64,000 nt of DNA from Ferruginibacter sp. HRS2-29 (GCF_024343615.1 NZ_RJUB01000123.1:111445-175444); one strand, 5' to 3'; shown: positions 26,086-35,536, numbered from the stretch's first letter. Notes: a model not told the origin generated them from the letters alone. Numbers and translations are program-made.

Positions 26086-27012
26086 TTATTTATCGCTTTT
26101 ATTTCCGGTTATTTCCAGGAATTTGGTTTCGAGTGAAATGCGCTTCACCAACAGCTTGTTAAGCACAATACCATTGTCAAAACAATATCTATTAAGATCT
26201 GCACCTGAAATATCTTTGGAGCAGGTCACCTGCAATTCACCACCTTTTTGTTCTACACTGATAACCGAAGGATTATTGCGTAGCACTTCTGCGAGCCGTA
26301 CCGGATCGGCGGAAGCAATCTCCACGGTAGCCTGTGCGGCGGGTATCCCGGAAGCGGAACTATCCAGTATCTCATTTACCGAACCAACTTTTTTGAGTAC
26401 TCCTTTTTGTATGATCGCCACGTGTGTACAAACTTTTTCCACTTCATCCAGGATATGGCTTGCCATGATGATGGTCTTTCCTTTCTGATGAAGGTCTTTG
26501 ATCAGTTCCCTGATCTCAGCGATACCTGCAGGGTCAAGGCCATTCGTAGGTTCATCAAACACGAGCACATCCGGATCGCCCAGTAAAGTGGAAGCGATTG
26601 CCAGGCGTTGTTTCATCCCCAGCGAAAATGTATTGAACTTGGAATCCTTGCGCTGGAAAAGATTTACCAGCTGCAACACACGGGGAATATCATCTTCGCC
26701 CCTGCCTTTTATTTTTGCCGCAATGCGGAGATTATCTTCTGCACTGAGATAGTGGTAAAAATTAGGGGTTTCCAGCAATGTCCCCATCTGCTTGCGCACC
26801 GCATCTGCCGACACATCCTTCAAGCCCCATTCAAAACTACCGCTGCTGGCATTCAGCACATTCATCACGATACCCAGCAACGTCGTCTTACCGCTACCGT
26901 TAGGCCCGAGTATCCCAAAGACACTTCCTGCAGGAACCGAAAAACTTACTTCATTCAATGCTTTGAGGTGGCCGTAGTTCTTCGAAAGTTTATCAACCGT
27001 TAATATGCTCAT
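26086..27012 (-). CDS. ABC transporter ATP-binding protein
   Basis: A 308-residue ATPase partner of the permease encoded 20 bases downstream. The start is the ATG at 27012 (MSILTVDKLSKNYGHLKAL); an in-frame ATG 24 bases upstream adds eight residues outside the family. Walker A is GPNGSGKTT, the signature is FSLGMKQRLAIA, and Walker B is LVFDEPTNGLDP, followed by the switch histidine in MASHILDEVEKV. The C-terminal about 90 residues form the extra domain seen in drug- and bacitracin-type exporters. Confidence 0.93.
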   Translation of the reverse strand: MSILTVDKLSKNYGHLKALNEVSFSVPAGSVFGILGPNGSGKTTLLGIVMNVLNASSGSFEWGLKDVSADAVRKQMGTLLETPNFYHYLSAEDNLRIAAKIKGRGEDDIPRVLQLVNLFQRKDSKFNTFSLGMKQRLAIASTLLGDPDVLVFDEPTNGLDPAGIAEIRELIKDLHQKGKTIIMASHILDEVEKVCTHVAIIQKGVLKKVGSVNEILDSSASGIPAAQATVEIASADPVRLAEVLRNNPSVISVEQKGGELQVTCSKDISGADLNRYCFDNGIVLNKLLVKRISLETKFLEITGNKSDK

Positions 27013-27083
27013 CGTAAATAAATTATTATTTTCCAAGATAATAGATTTTGCGCATGCGCACTACAAAAAATTACCGAAGGTCA

Positions 27084-27737
27084 TTATCGCTGATGTGCAT
27101 CATGCCACACCGAAGAAAAATCGCCTACCATGGCATACCCATGTTCATTGAAATGAAGACGGTCCAGCCTCAATCCATCGATATCCGTTTGCAATACTTT
27201 GCGGTGAAAAGGATTCAACGTGCCACCAACAGCGCCGGGTGCCGCCGCAGGATCGTACTGAAACGGAGGGTCCACAATTGTACCTCTCGGATACATGATG
27301 CCGGGTGCTCCTTCGCCGCGGATATCCAGCATTTCAGGATGATCGAGCCCGAGTGAATGTCCGAATTCGTGTGCGGCAGTGGTGGAATTATTCAAAAGGT
27401 TTTCCAGCAAAAAATACCCCGTATTGCTGTCGACCCCATCTACAAAAGAAATATTTCCATGAACGAATTCTTCCACCCGGAAAAAATTATAAGAAGCATT
27501 GTCGTTCTCATATACATCTTTCGGGAGCAACCCGGGAATATGTTCGCCCTTGATTTTAAACAACATCCTGCAGGTCGTTCCATTCACAAATGCAGTAGCC
27601 TTGGGTTCATTCCAATGCGTGGCGATATCTTCCGCCAAGGCAGTGGCCAGCACGGATGTAGCGGCATTTCCGTAGATGAAAATGCTCGCATGCAGCGTGA
27701 TAATCCGTTCGGCGTCGTTGTATTCGGCAATACCCAT
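27084..27737 (-). CDS. Metzincin-type zinc metalloprotease
   Basis: A 217-residue protein with the full metzincin zinc site HEFGHSLGLDHPE (three histidines, about residues 122-132) and a downstream Met-turn candidate GIMYPRG. The N-terminal half (HASIFIYGNAATSVLATALAEDI) fits the substrate-binding half of matrixin-like M10 domains. No signal peptide or sorting domain is visible, so it would be cytoplasmic unless exported by another route. A toxin or effector-like role is possible. The start is the ATG at 27737, followed upstream by the AACCTCCGGGG repeat. The residue numbers are approximate. Confidence 0.78.
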   Translation of the reverse strand: MGIAEYNDAERIITLHASIFIYGNAATSVLATALAEDIATHWNEPKATAFVNGTTCRMLFKIKGEHIPGLLPKDVYENDNASYNFFRVEEFVHGNISFVDGVDSNTGYFLLENLLNNSTTAAHEFGHSLGLDHPEMLDIRGEGAPGIMYPRGTIVDPPFQYDPAAAPGAVGGTLNPFHRKVLQTDIDGLRLDRLHFNEHGYAMVGDFSSVWHDAHQR

Positions 27738-27750
27738 ATACAGGAGATTT

Positions 27751-27799
27751 AAACCCCGGAGATTCCAAACCCCGGAGGTTTTAAAAACCTCCGGGGTTT
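27751..27799. repeat. AAACCTCCGGGGTTT palindromic repeat
   Basis: AAACCCCGGAGGTTTT (27767-27782) pairs over 16 bases with its complement at 27784-27799, with one base between them. A truncated third copy (AAACCCCGGAGATT) lies at 27751. Related copies are at 41961 and 55716. It lies between the metzincin start and the DPP IV stop. Confidence 0.85.
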
Positions 27800-27808
27800 T
27801 GTTATTTG

Positions 27809-29956
27809 TTATTTCAAATTCGCTTCAAAATAATCCGTCACTTTCTGATACAGGTGTGCCCTGTCTTTTCCGATCACATTATGCTCGTGCCCCGGATAGA
27901 TCATATAATCCACCTGCACACCGGCATCGATAGCGGCTCTCACAAAATTTACAGAATGCTGCTGCAATACCACAGGATCCTGCAGACCATGGATCAGCAG
28001 CAATTTATCTTTCAGTTTACCTGCTTGTTTGGTAAGATCAGTTGCCGAATAACCGTCCGGATTTTCCTGGGGTGTATCCATGTATCTTTCGCCATACATT
28101 ATTTCATACATTCTCCAGTTCATCACCGGCCCACCGGCAACACCCGCTTTAAACACACCGGGATGATGCAATAAAAAATCGGTGGTCATAAAACCGCCGT
28201 AGCTCCAGCCGAAGAGACCCATATTTTTTGCATCCACATAAGGTTTGCTTTTGAGAAAATCCACCGCCGTCAGCATGTCTTCCATCTGTGGCTCACCTGT
28301 GTGACGGAAGATCGATTGCTCGAAAGCCTTGCCCCTGCTGCTGCTACCACGGGTATCTATTGTAAAAACCACATACCCCCTTTCCGCCATATACTGAAAC
28401 CAGTAATCGCCTGCGCCACCATTCCAGCTGTTGAGGATCATTTGTGCATGTGGGCCGCCGTACCAGTATACCACCACAGGATATCTTTTTGTACTGTCGA
28501 AATTTACCGGGGTAAACATGCGGCAATACAGATCTGTGCCTTCGTTATTTTTTATGGTAAAAATGCTCAATGCACCTTTAGCATATGCTGCCAACGGATC
28601 GGTTGCCTGCAACAATTGTTTGGTCTTGCCGGTTTTTGTATCCACCAATTCGATCGTACGTGGATTGGTTGGTGTGCTGTAGTTATCCAGTACATAACTT
28701 CCGCTGTTGCTGATAAGTGTATTGTGCACAGCCGTAGCCGCAGTGACCCGTTTCTTCTTCCCTGTTTTTATATCCAGCAGATAAAGATTTTTGGTGACCG
28801 GCGATTCTTCTGTAGATACATAGGCCAGCTGTTGGCCTTTTGCGTCAAACCCCTTTACTTCCAGCACCTCCCATTGACCACCGGTAAGCTGTTTGATGAG
28901 TTTGCCGGAGATATCATAGAGATACAAATGATTCCAGCCATCGCGCCTGCTCTGCCAGATGAATTTCGCCGGGTCATTTTTTACAAACAACATCGGCACC
29001 AGGGGCTCCGTATATTTCGGATCGGTTTCTTCAAATAGTGTTTTGATAAAATCGCCCGAAGATGCATCATATTGATTGAGCCAGACATGGTTCTGCTGGC
29101 GGTTTTCAACCGCGATGTATACATATTTATCATCGGGGCTCCAGGCGATGTTGGTGAGAAATTGTTCGGCAGGCAACCCCGTTTTCAACCAGGTTGTGCG
29201 ATCTGTTTCTGCATTGTACACACCAACCGTTACATGGTGGCTGCTATCTCCTGCCATCGGGTATCTGATGTTTTTATTTTTTGCCGGTATCGATGACCAA
29301 TCGATGATGGGATAATCAGGGATCATCGATTGATCCATGCGGTAAAATGCCAGCAGTTTACCATTGTTGCTCCAGAAAGTACCTTTAGTAATACCGAACT
29401 CGCTCTGGTGTACCGCTGACGCATACACGATATTTTCCGAACCATCACTGGTAACCTTTTTTGCGACCCCATTTTTTGATACGAATAAATTGAAGGCGTC
29501 CAGGTACGCATTGTACCCATCAGCACTCTGATCGATATTTTCTTTTGTTCCCAGCTGTTTATCCAGCAATACTTTGTATTGATCATTGCCGGAATTGAAC
29601 GAATATTTTGTGCCCTTCAGGCTCACTACCCAATTATCGTTGTTGAATTGTATCACCGGAAAAGTTGCCACCGTATCTATCGAACCGGCACGCAGTTTAC
29701 TGTTGAATTGCGCGAGCGTAAGAAAAGTAACATCTTCTTTTGAACTGAAATTCCCTCTTACAAAAACATCGGCACCGTTTATTTTTTTCAGATAAATATA
29801 ATCGTCCGTACCTTTTATAAACTGCAGCTGGCGAAGGTTTTCAGGAGCAAGGCTGGTACGTGCATTCAGCATCGCCTCCTGCATGGTAAGTATTTTTTGC
29901 TGCGCAAAAGTTTGCAACGAGCATATAAGTGCGAGTGCGAGGAAACATTTTTTCAT
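27809..29956 (-). CDS. Dipeptidyl peptidase IV-type S9 peptidase
   Basis: A 715-residue exported serine peptidase. The ATG at 29956 gives a signal peptide (MKKCFLALALICSLQTFAQQ); an upstream in-frame ATG at 30019 is unlikely. The N-terminal 460 residues are a beta-propeller of the DPPIV_N type (for example TNIAWSPDDKYVYIAVENR, FIWQSRRDGWNHLYLYD). The C-terminal alpha/beta hydrolase has the nucleophile in GLFGWSYGGFMTT, the acid in LLIHGLQDPVV and the histidine in YPGHEHNV. It removes dipeptides, typically Xaa-Pro, from peptides in the periplasm. A promoter box lies 22 bases upstream. Confidence 0.93.
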   Translation of the reverse strand: MKKCFLALALICSLQTFAQQKILTMQEAMLNARTSLAPENLRQLQFIKGTDDYIYLKKINGADVFVRGNFSSKEDVTFLTLAQFNSKLRAGSIDTVATFPVIQFNNDNWVVSLKGTKYSFNSGNDQYKVLLDKQLGTKENIDQSADGYNAYLDAFNLFVSKNGVAKKVTSDGSENIVYASAVHQSEFGITKGTFWSNNGKLLAFYRMDQSMIPDYPIIDWSSIPAKNKNIRYPMAGDSSHHVTVGVYNAETDRTTWLKTGLPAEQFLTNIAWSPDDKYVYIAVENRQQNHVWLNQYDASSGDFIKTLFEETDPKYTEPLVPMLFVKNDPAKFIWQSRRDGWNHLYLYDISGKLIKQLTGGQWEVLEVKGFDAKGQQLAYVSTEESPVTKNLYLLDIKTGKKKRVTAATAVHNTLISNSGSYVLDNYSTPTNPRTIELVDTKTGKTKQLLQATDPLAAYAKGALSIFTIKNNEGTDLYCRMFTPVNFDSTKRYPVVVYWYGGPHAQMILNSWNGGAGDYWFQYMAERGYVVFTIDTRGSSSRGKAFEQSIFRHTGEPQMEDMLTAVDFLKSKPYVDAKNMGLFGWSYGGFMTTDFLLHHPGVFKAGVAGGPVMNWRMYEIMYGERYMDTPQENPDGYSATDLTKQAGKLKDKLLLIHGLQDPVVLQQHSVNFVRAAIDAGVQVDYMIYPGHEHNVIGKDRAHLYQKVTDYFEANLK

Positions 29957-29977
29957 TGACAACATGTTTAATTGAAA

Positions 29978-29985
29978 CAAAAATA
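29978..29985 (-). promoter_or_regulatory. -7 box of the DPP IV gene
   Basis: The minus strand reads TATTTTTG, matching TAnnTTTG. The start would be near 29972, giving a 16-base leader. A good -33 box at normal spacing is not evident. Confidence 0.45.
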
Positions 29986-30104
29986 GATGAATTTCAAGCA
30001 AAGACATTAACCAAAACAAAACGGGATGACAATTTAATTATCATACAGAATTTATTTCTCATTGCCTATATTTATAACATCCAGATCAACAATTTAATCA
30101 AAAG

Positions 30105-31610
30105 ATGCCGAAAACCGAACAAAGTTTTGCCGCCAATGCCGATAAAGAAACCATGCTGGCCGTGGCTTACGAAGCCTTTACACAGTTAAAATGGATACCA
30201 ACCCACGCCGGTAATCAGCGGCTGCTTGGCGAAGAACAGGGAAAAGGATTTCAAAAACCCCGCCTCATAACCGTTGCGTATGATAATGGCAAAGTGATTG
30301 TCAGCAGCGAAACCGTCGATGACCAGGTATTTGATGTGGGAGGAAGAAACAAAAAGAACATAGCGGCTCTTATCAGGGTTTATAATGAGATACTGCCGGG
30401 CATTTCAAAAGAAAAAGTGCAGGAAAATGTTTCGCTGGTAGATCATATAACCGCCGCCACCGCCGAAACAATCCGGGAGCAGGAGAAAACGGCACAAGAA
30501 ATATTGGAAGTGATGAAATTCGGCAGTGGAAAATTGTATGTCACTTACACGATCATTGCTATCAATGTCATTGTCTTTATCCTGATGATAATGGATGGCG
30601 CCGGCATAATGACTGCAAATGGTTTGGTGCATCTGAAATGGGGTAGCAATTTCGGCCCGCTTACTTTGAGCGGCGATTGGTGGCGACTAATCACCAACAT
30701 CTTCATCCATTTTGGAATCATTCATCTGCTTATGAACATGTATGCTTTATACATGATTGGCATGTACCTCGAGTTAATGCTCGGAAAAGTAAAGTATGCC
30801 ACAGCGTATGTATGTACGGGACTGTTGGCCAGTCTTGCCAGCTTATGGTGGCACAGCGGAACGCCGGCAAACAGCGCCGGTGCGTCAGGTGCGGTATTTG
30901 GTATGTATGGATTATTTCTTGCGATGCTCACCACAAAACTGATCCCCGGATCCATGCGTAAAGGATTACTCACCAACATCGGGATCTTTGTGGCTTATAA
31001 TCTGGTGTATGGTTTAAAAGGCGGCATCGATAACTCAGCACATATCGGCGGTTTGCTGAGTGGATGTGTGATCGGTTATCTCTTTGTGCTTACGATCCAC
31101 GAAGAAAATTCGGGCAAAAAAAACAGGTGGGTGCTGCCATTAATAATTTTAGTTACCGCCGGGATAGTAGTGGGTTACCTTGAAAAAAACAAAGTGCCTC
31201 TTAGTGAAAAGACGGCCATCATGAGAGAGATTGATGCCGCAGGATATAAGGACCAGGATGAGTTCAACAGTAAGTATGACACGATCATTTTTTTACAAAA
31301 AAAAGCACTCGAACCGATACAGGATACAAATGCAAAATTTGACCAGGCATTGTTTCAAAAACTAAATACTATCAGCATTCCGTCCTGGCAAAATGCTGAA
31401 GACATCTCCATCAGCATGGAAAAACTGAACGTGAGTATTGATACGAAAAAGAAACTCAAAACTTTACAACTCTACATTGCGCAGCGCCAGGAGGAAATAA
31501 ATATCATCAAAGACATCATTCAAAATGGTGAAAACGAAACTATTCTTCAACGCAGAGATAGCCTTGCCCAAGAGCTGAACAATACTATCAGTACATTACA
31601 ATCCAAATAA
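30105..31610 (+). CDS. Rhomboid-family intramembrane serine protease with extra N- and C-terminal domains
   Basis: A 501-residue protein. The first about 130 residues are soluble and have no obvious membrane segment (SFAANADKETMLAVAYEAF). The rhomboid core spans about 145-340: helix LYVTYTIIAINVIVFILMI, a long loop and HFGIIHLLMNMYAL, the nucleophile in GASGAVFGMYGLFLAM (about residue 260), and the catalytic histidine in HIGGLLSGCVIGYLF. The last about 140 residues, past one more hydrophobic segment, are charged and helical, likely coiled coil. Rhomboids cut single-pass proteins inside the membrane. The extra domains are not part of the core family and their role is unknown. Confidence 0.9.
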   Translation: MPKTEQSFAANADKETMLAVAYEAFTQLKWIPTHAGNQRLLGEEQGKGFQKPRLITVAYDNGKVIVSSETVDDQVFDVGGRNKKNIAALIRVYNEILPGISKEKVQENVSLVDHITAATAETIREQEKTAQEILEVMKFGSGKLYVTYTIIAINVIVFILMIMDGAGIMTANGLVHLKWGSNFGPLTLSGDWWRLITNIFIHFGIIHLLMNMYALYMIGMYLELMLGKVKYATAYVCTGLLASLASLWWHSGTPANSAGASGAVFGMYGLFLAMLTTKLIPGSMRKGLLTNIGIFVAYNLVYGLKGGIDNSAHIGGLLSGCVIGYLFVLTIHEENSGKKNRWVLPLIILVTAGIVVGYLEKNKVPLSEKTAIMREIDAAGYKDQDEFNSKYDTIIFLQKKALEPIQDTNAKFDQALFQKLNTISIPSWQNAEDISISMEKLNVSIDTKKKLKTLQLYIAQRQEEINIIKDIIQNGENETILQRRDSLAQELNNTISTLQSK

Positions 31611-31657
31611 CTCAAAAAGAATAGCCCCGGCTTTAGGCCGGGGCTATTCTTTTTGAG
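31611..31657. terminator. Strong bidirectional terminator
   Basis: A perfect 20-bp stem (31611-31630 with 31638-31657, core ATAGCCCCGG/CCGGGGCTAT) with A-run and T-run flanks. It begins right after the rhomboid stop and can also serve the convergent FadN-like gene, whose stop is at 31684. Confidence 0.85.
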
Positions 31658-31683
31658 TTATGAACCTTTGAACTTTTAAACTT

Positions 31684-34065
31684 TTAATTCCTCAACGGCT
31701 TACCCGTCTTCAGAATACTCTGTATCCGTTCCAACGTTTTCTTTTCTGCTGTAAGGCTTAAGAACGCTTCCCTTTCGAGATCCAGTAAATATTGTTCGCT
31801 TACCAATGTCTGCTCGCTGAGATCGCCGCCGCACATTACATAAGCCAGTTTTTTAGCCACCGTCACGTCATGATCGGTTGCATATTTACCTCTGTGCATC
31901 CCATTGATACCCGCATACATCGCACCCAGGCCTGAGCGGCCAAGTACTTTGATATCGGTGCGTTGCACCGGCATGGTATACCCATCATCGTATAAATTGA
32001 TCACGGCTTTCTTCGCTTCCGCAATGCGTCTTCCGATGTTCACCGAAACTTCGTCTGTGCCTTTCCGGTAGATACCCATTTCAAATGCTTCGAATGCCGA
32101 AGTAGCTACTTTGGCGGTAGCGATATTGAGGAACCTGTTTTGCAAAGTGATCGTTTCCGGCTCACCGTGGTGCATTTCATCCGCGGCACGCAGTACGAAT
32201 TCTTTTGTACCGCCACCACCAGGTATTACCCCTATACCAACTTCCACCAGGCCGGTGTAAGTTTCCGCAGCGGCAATTACTTTATCGGCATGCAGACAGA
32301 TCTCGCAACCACCGCCCAATGCCAGTCCGTGAGGCGCCAGTACAACAGGTATCGAAGAATAACGCACCCGCATCATTGTGTTCTGGAACATGCGGATCGC
32401 CATATCTATTTCGTCGTAATCCTGCTCGATAGCCAGCATGAAGATCATTCCCACATTTGCGCCGGCGCTGAAGTTGGCCCCTTCATTGGCAATCACCAGC
32501 CCTTTGTATTTATCTTCTGCCAGTGCGATAGACTTCTGTATCCCTTCGAGCACTTCGCCGCCGATGCTGTTCATTTTTGTGTACCACTCCAGCCCCAATA
32601 CATCATCACCAAGATGATAAGCACGGCATGCGCTGTTCTTCCAAACCGTTTCGTTGGCAAAATTTTTCATCACCAGGAACGCTTCGCCACCCGGCAATTT
32701 TTTATATTCACCTGTACTAACGTCGTAGGCTAAACGCTTTCCGTTTTCTACTTTATAAAAAGATCTGTTTCCTTTCGCCAGCATTTCTTCTACCCATGGG
32801 GCTACGGAATAACCGGCTGCTTTCATGGCTTCCACGGTTTTGGCTACGCCCAATACATCCCAGCTTTCAAAAGCCCCGATCTCCCAGCCGAAACCTGCCA
32901 TCATACCATCATCCAGGCGATACAGCTCGTTGCTGATCTCGGGTATGCGGTGGCTGATATAAGAGAATAGAGCATAATGGAATTGCCTGTAAAAATCGCC
33001 GGCTTTGTCTGTTCCGGAAACCAGCGCCTTAAGGCGACTGTTAAGGTCTTCAATAGATTTTGCTGCTTCCAGCGTTGCAAATTTCGGCTTGCTGCGTGGC
33101 TGATATTCCAATGTCTGAAGATTCAATACCTGGATATCTTTGGCGCCATCAGCACCTTTTACTTTTTTGAAAAACCCTTGTCCGGATTTATCTCCCAGCC
33201 AATTATTTTCAATCATTTTATTCAGCCACGACGGAATATTGAAGATATCTTTCGCTTCATCTTCCGTGCAATTATCATGTACGCCTTTGGCCACTTTTAC
33301 CAGGGTATCGATACCCACAACATCGGCAGTACGGAAAGTGGCAGATTTCGGGCGGCCGATAACAGGGCCTGTGAGCGCATCGATCTCGTCTACACTCAGC
33401 TGCAGTTTTTCCATGGTGTTCATGATGGCCATCATGCCAAACACCCCGATACGATTGGCGATGAACGCGGGTGTGTCTTTTGCGAGCACGGTGGTTTTAC
33501 CGAGATAGAGATCACCATAATGCATCAGGAAATCGATCACTTCAGGATCGGTAAATGGGGTAGGAATTATTTCCAGCAGGCGTAAATATCTTGGCGGATT
33601 GAAAAAATGCGTTCCGCAGAAATGTTTTTTAAAATCATCGCTCCTTCCTTCAGCCATCATGTGAATGGGAATGCCGGAGGTATTGGAAGTGATGAGTGTG
33701 CCGGGTTTGCGGAATTTTTCCACTTCGGTAAAAACAGATTGTTTGATATCCAGCCTTTCCACCACCACTTCGATGATCCAGTCGGCCATGCCGATATCTT
33801 TCATATTATCTGTAAAGTTGCCGGTACTGATCCTTTTCAACACGTCTTTGGTATACAACGGCGAAGGATTGGATTTTGCGGCTGCTGCCAAAGCATCGTT
33901 CACAATCTTGTTGCGCTCCGCGGGCTTTGCATCTTCCGGAAGATCTTTTGGTGCGATATCCAGCAGCAATACCTGTAAACCGATACCGGCAAAATGTGCA
34001 GCGATCCTGCTACCCATCACACCGCTTCCCAAAACGGCTACCTTTTTTATCGTTCTTTTTGACAT
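31684..34065 (-). CDS. 3-hydroxyacyl-CoA dehydrogenase / enoyl-CoA hydratase
   Basis: A 793-residue bifunctional beta-oxidation enzyme with the dehydrogenase first, as in FadN of Bacillus, rather than the FadB/FadJ order. The N-terminal Rossmann motif is VAVLGSGVMGSRIAAHFAG; FFNPPRYLRLLEIIPTP and DTPAFIANRIGVFGMMAIM are dehydrogenase hallmarks. The C-terminal half is crotonase-like (GLVIANEGANFSAGANVGMI, and GLALGGGCEICLHAD with the oxyanion glycine pair). FadN genes are usually beside a thiolase; none is adjacent here. It is probably cytosolic. A tandem 17-bp repeat array and a terminator lie upstream. Confidence 0.92.
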   Translation of the reverse strand: MSKRTIKKVAVLGSGVMGSRIAAHFAGIGLQVLLLDIAPKDLPEDAKPAERNKIVNDALAAAAKSNPSPLYTKDVLKRISTGNFTDNMKDIGMADWIIEVVVERLDIKQSVFTEVEKFRKPGTLITSNTSGIPIHMMAEGRSDDFKKHFCGTHFFNPPRYLRLLEIIPTPFTDPEVIDFLMHYGDLYLGKTTVLAKDTPAFIANRIGVFGMMAIMNTMEKLQLSVDEIDALTGPVIGRPKSATFRTADVVGIDTLVKVAKGVHDNCTEDEAKDIFNIPSWLNKMIENNWLGDKSGQGFFKKVKGADGAKDIQVLNLQTLEYQPRSKPKFATLEAAKSIEDLNSRLKALVSGTDKAGDFYRQFHYALFSYISHRIPEISNELYRLDDGMMAGFGWEIGAFESWDVLGVAKTVEAMKAAGYSVAPWVEEMLAKGNRSFYKVENGKRLAYDVSTGEYKKLPGGEAFLVMKNFANETVWKNSACRAYHLGDDVLGLEWYTKMNSIGGEVLEGIQKSIALAEDKYKGLVIANEGANFSAGANVGMIFMLAIEQDYDEIDMAIRMFQNTMMRVRYSSIPVVLAPHGLALGGGCEICLHADKVIAAAETYTGLVEVGIGVIPGGGGTKEFVLRAADEMHHGEPETITLQNRFLNIATAKVATSAFEAFEMGIYRKGTDEVSVNIGRRIAEAKKAVINLYDDGYTMPVQRTDIKVLGRSGLGAMYAGINGMHRGKYATDHDVTVAKKLAYVMCGGDLSEQTLVSEQYLLDLEREAFLSLTAEKKTLERIQSILKTGKPLRN

Positions 34066-34161
34066 GATCGAAAATTAGTTAGTTAAACAACTATTTTAAA
34101 AATCGAAGTTAGGGGTTTCATACAAAGTAGCAAAGGAAAATACAAAAGCGGGCAAAAAAGA

Positions 34162-34314
34162 TATGAGTTGACGACTCAGGGGAGTTGACCACTCGCGGGA
34201 GTTGACGACCCAGGGGAGTTGACGACTCTGGGGAGTTGTCGACCCAGGGGAGTTGTCGACTCAGGGGAGTTGTCGACTCAGGGGAGTTGACCACTCAGGG
34301 GAGTTGACCACTCC
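34162..34314. repeat. Nine-unit 17-bp tandem array
   Basis: Nine contiguous 17-base units of the type GGGGAGTTGACGACTCA. Each unit is itself a near-palindrome (GAGT...ACTC). Variation is confined mostly to the central TGACGA/TGTCGA/TGACCA bases and one or two flanking positions. There are no spacers between units. It sits in the 315-base gap 34066-34380 between the FadN-like and WG genes, with a terminator at 34327-34364. I see no coding potential. Confidence 0.95.
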
Positions 34315-34326
34315 TGAAAGGCGTAA

Positions 34327-34364
34327 AACCAATTGCCCCGGCTTTCAGGCCAGGGCAATTGGTT
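34327..34364 (-). terminator. Terminator of the WG-repeat gene
   Basis: AACCAATTGCCC (34327-34338) pairs with GGGCAATTGGTT (34353-34364), 12 bp, with a G/C-rich inner stem. Read on the minus strand it follows the WG-repeat stop (34381) and is followed by TTTTACGCC. Confidence 0.65.
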
Positions 34365-34380
34365 CAATCTTACAATTAAA

Positions 34381-35433
34381 CTATTCTACAAAATATTCAC
34401 TGCCGGAAGGGCTGATATACCCGGTTTTGCCCGCAAATGTGCGCACCTGCAGGTATCGCCCGCCAGGCATCATTTTCACTTCAGTATATTTGGGCTGGAT
34501 ATAAGTGTTGTTCAGGAAATAATAACCTTTCAATTTGTTATCGGCAGTTACTACAAAGCCGCCATCGTCATACACGATCTCGCTATAGCCTTTGTCTATG
34601 ATATCTTTATTGTTGATGTCTTTTACAAATGATTTTCCATCATGCTGTACAATCACATACTCGGCATTGTTGCTGGCATTCACCAACGTCACATCCGTAT
34701 TGGAAGGCTCTATGATCGATTGTCCGCCCGGCGCCAGCAAACCGCTCTTTCCGTCTTTTGTCACTTTCAGGTATTGGTTGCCGCCGGATTTCACCAGCTT
34801 GATCGCACTATAACCGAATGGCACAACGGTTTCAAATTTACTGTTGAATACCCCATAAGAACTGCCTTTTTGAGCGATGTAATAAGTTTCATCGCTGCCA
34901 GCGATCTTGTAATCGTTTTCGATCTTATCAAACAGGCCATCATTGTTTGGCAAAGAATATGTTTTTTGCTGCATCACTGTTTCCAGCGGTGCCCTGTTTT
35001 CCGCTACAGAATTTTCCGGTATGGCAGGGCATTTTGAAAGCGTAACACCTTTACTGTTGATGCATATTTCGTAACCACTGGCCTGGAGAGACGCCCCTGC
35101 AAAAAGAATGGAATCCCCGCCATTATCTTTACTATTAGGCATATATCCTTTTCTGAAAGATTTTGCTACGGTAAATTTTGCCGGGATAACCAGTTGTCCG
35201 GCCTTGTTGATATAGCCCCATTTGCTGCCAACTTTTACAGCTGCGTATCCTTCCGAAAACCAGCCGGCTTCGGCATATTTAGGTTGAATGACAACTTTGT
35301 TGTCGGGAGATGCATAACCCCATTTATCGCCGCTGCGATAAGGAACCATGGAAAAATCTATCTGTTGTGCAAAAGAACCCGTTGCTGCTACAAATAATAA
35401 CACCACGAGCATACTTATCTTGTTCATAATCAT
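34381..35433 (-). CDS. Secreted WG-repeat protein
   Basis: A 350-residue exported protein with WG (KWG) repeats. An N-terminal signal peptide (MNKISMLVVLLFVAATGSFAQQ, from the second ATG at 35427, or the first at 35433) is followed by at least two clear WG repeats (SGDKWGYASPDNKVVIQPKY, GSKWGYINKAGQLVIPAKF). Looser repeats follow (FVKDINNKDIIDKG, KLKGYYFLNNTYIQPKY, GKTGYISPSG). WG repeats form beta-rich folds often found in surface or envelope proteins, with no defined catalytic role. It ends at a terminator. Function unknown. Confidence 0.82.
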   Translation of the reverse strand: MIMNKISMLVVLLFVAATGSFAQQIDFSMVPYRSGDKWGYASPDNKVVIQPKYAEAGWFSEGYAAVKVGSKWGYINKAGQLVIPAKFTVAKSFRKGYMPNSKDNGGDSILFAGASLQASGYEICINSKGVTLSKCPAIPENSVAENRAPLETVMQQKTYSLPNNDGLFDKIENDYKIAGSDETYYIAQKGSSYGVFNSKFETVVPFGYSAIKLVKSGGNQYLKVTKDGKSGLLAPGGQSIIEPSNTDVTLVNASNNAEYVIVQHDGKSFVKDINNKDIIDKGYSEIVYDDGGFVVTADNKLKGYYFLNNTYIQPKYTEVKMMPGGRYLQVRTFAGKTGYISPSGSEYFVE

Positions 35434-35536
35434 TTCTTTTTATACTGTAAGGCAAATAACCGACCAAAGTGGGACATTAGGAGAAAACAAGTTAAATATT
35501 GGCTGCTGTGGAATTATTTCTGCATTGCGGGGAGTT

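Noticed and set aside
31684..34065. A full fadN-thiolase-acyl-CoA dehydrogenase operon
   Set aside because: Only the bifunctional enzyme is present; neither neighbour is a thiolase or an acyl-CoA dehydrogenase.
34162..34314. Possible CRISPR array
   Set aside because: The 17-bp units are contiguous and have no unique spacers, and no cas genes are near.
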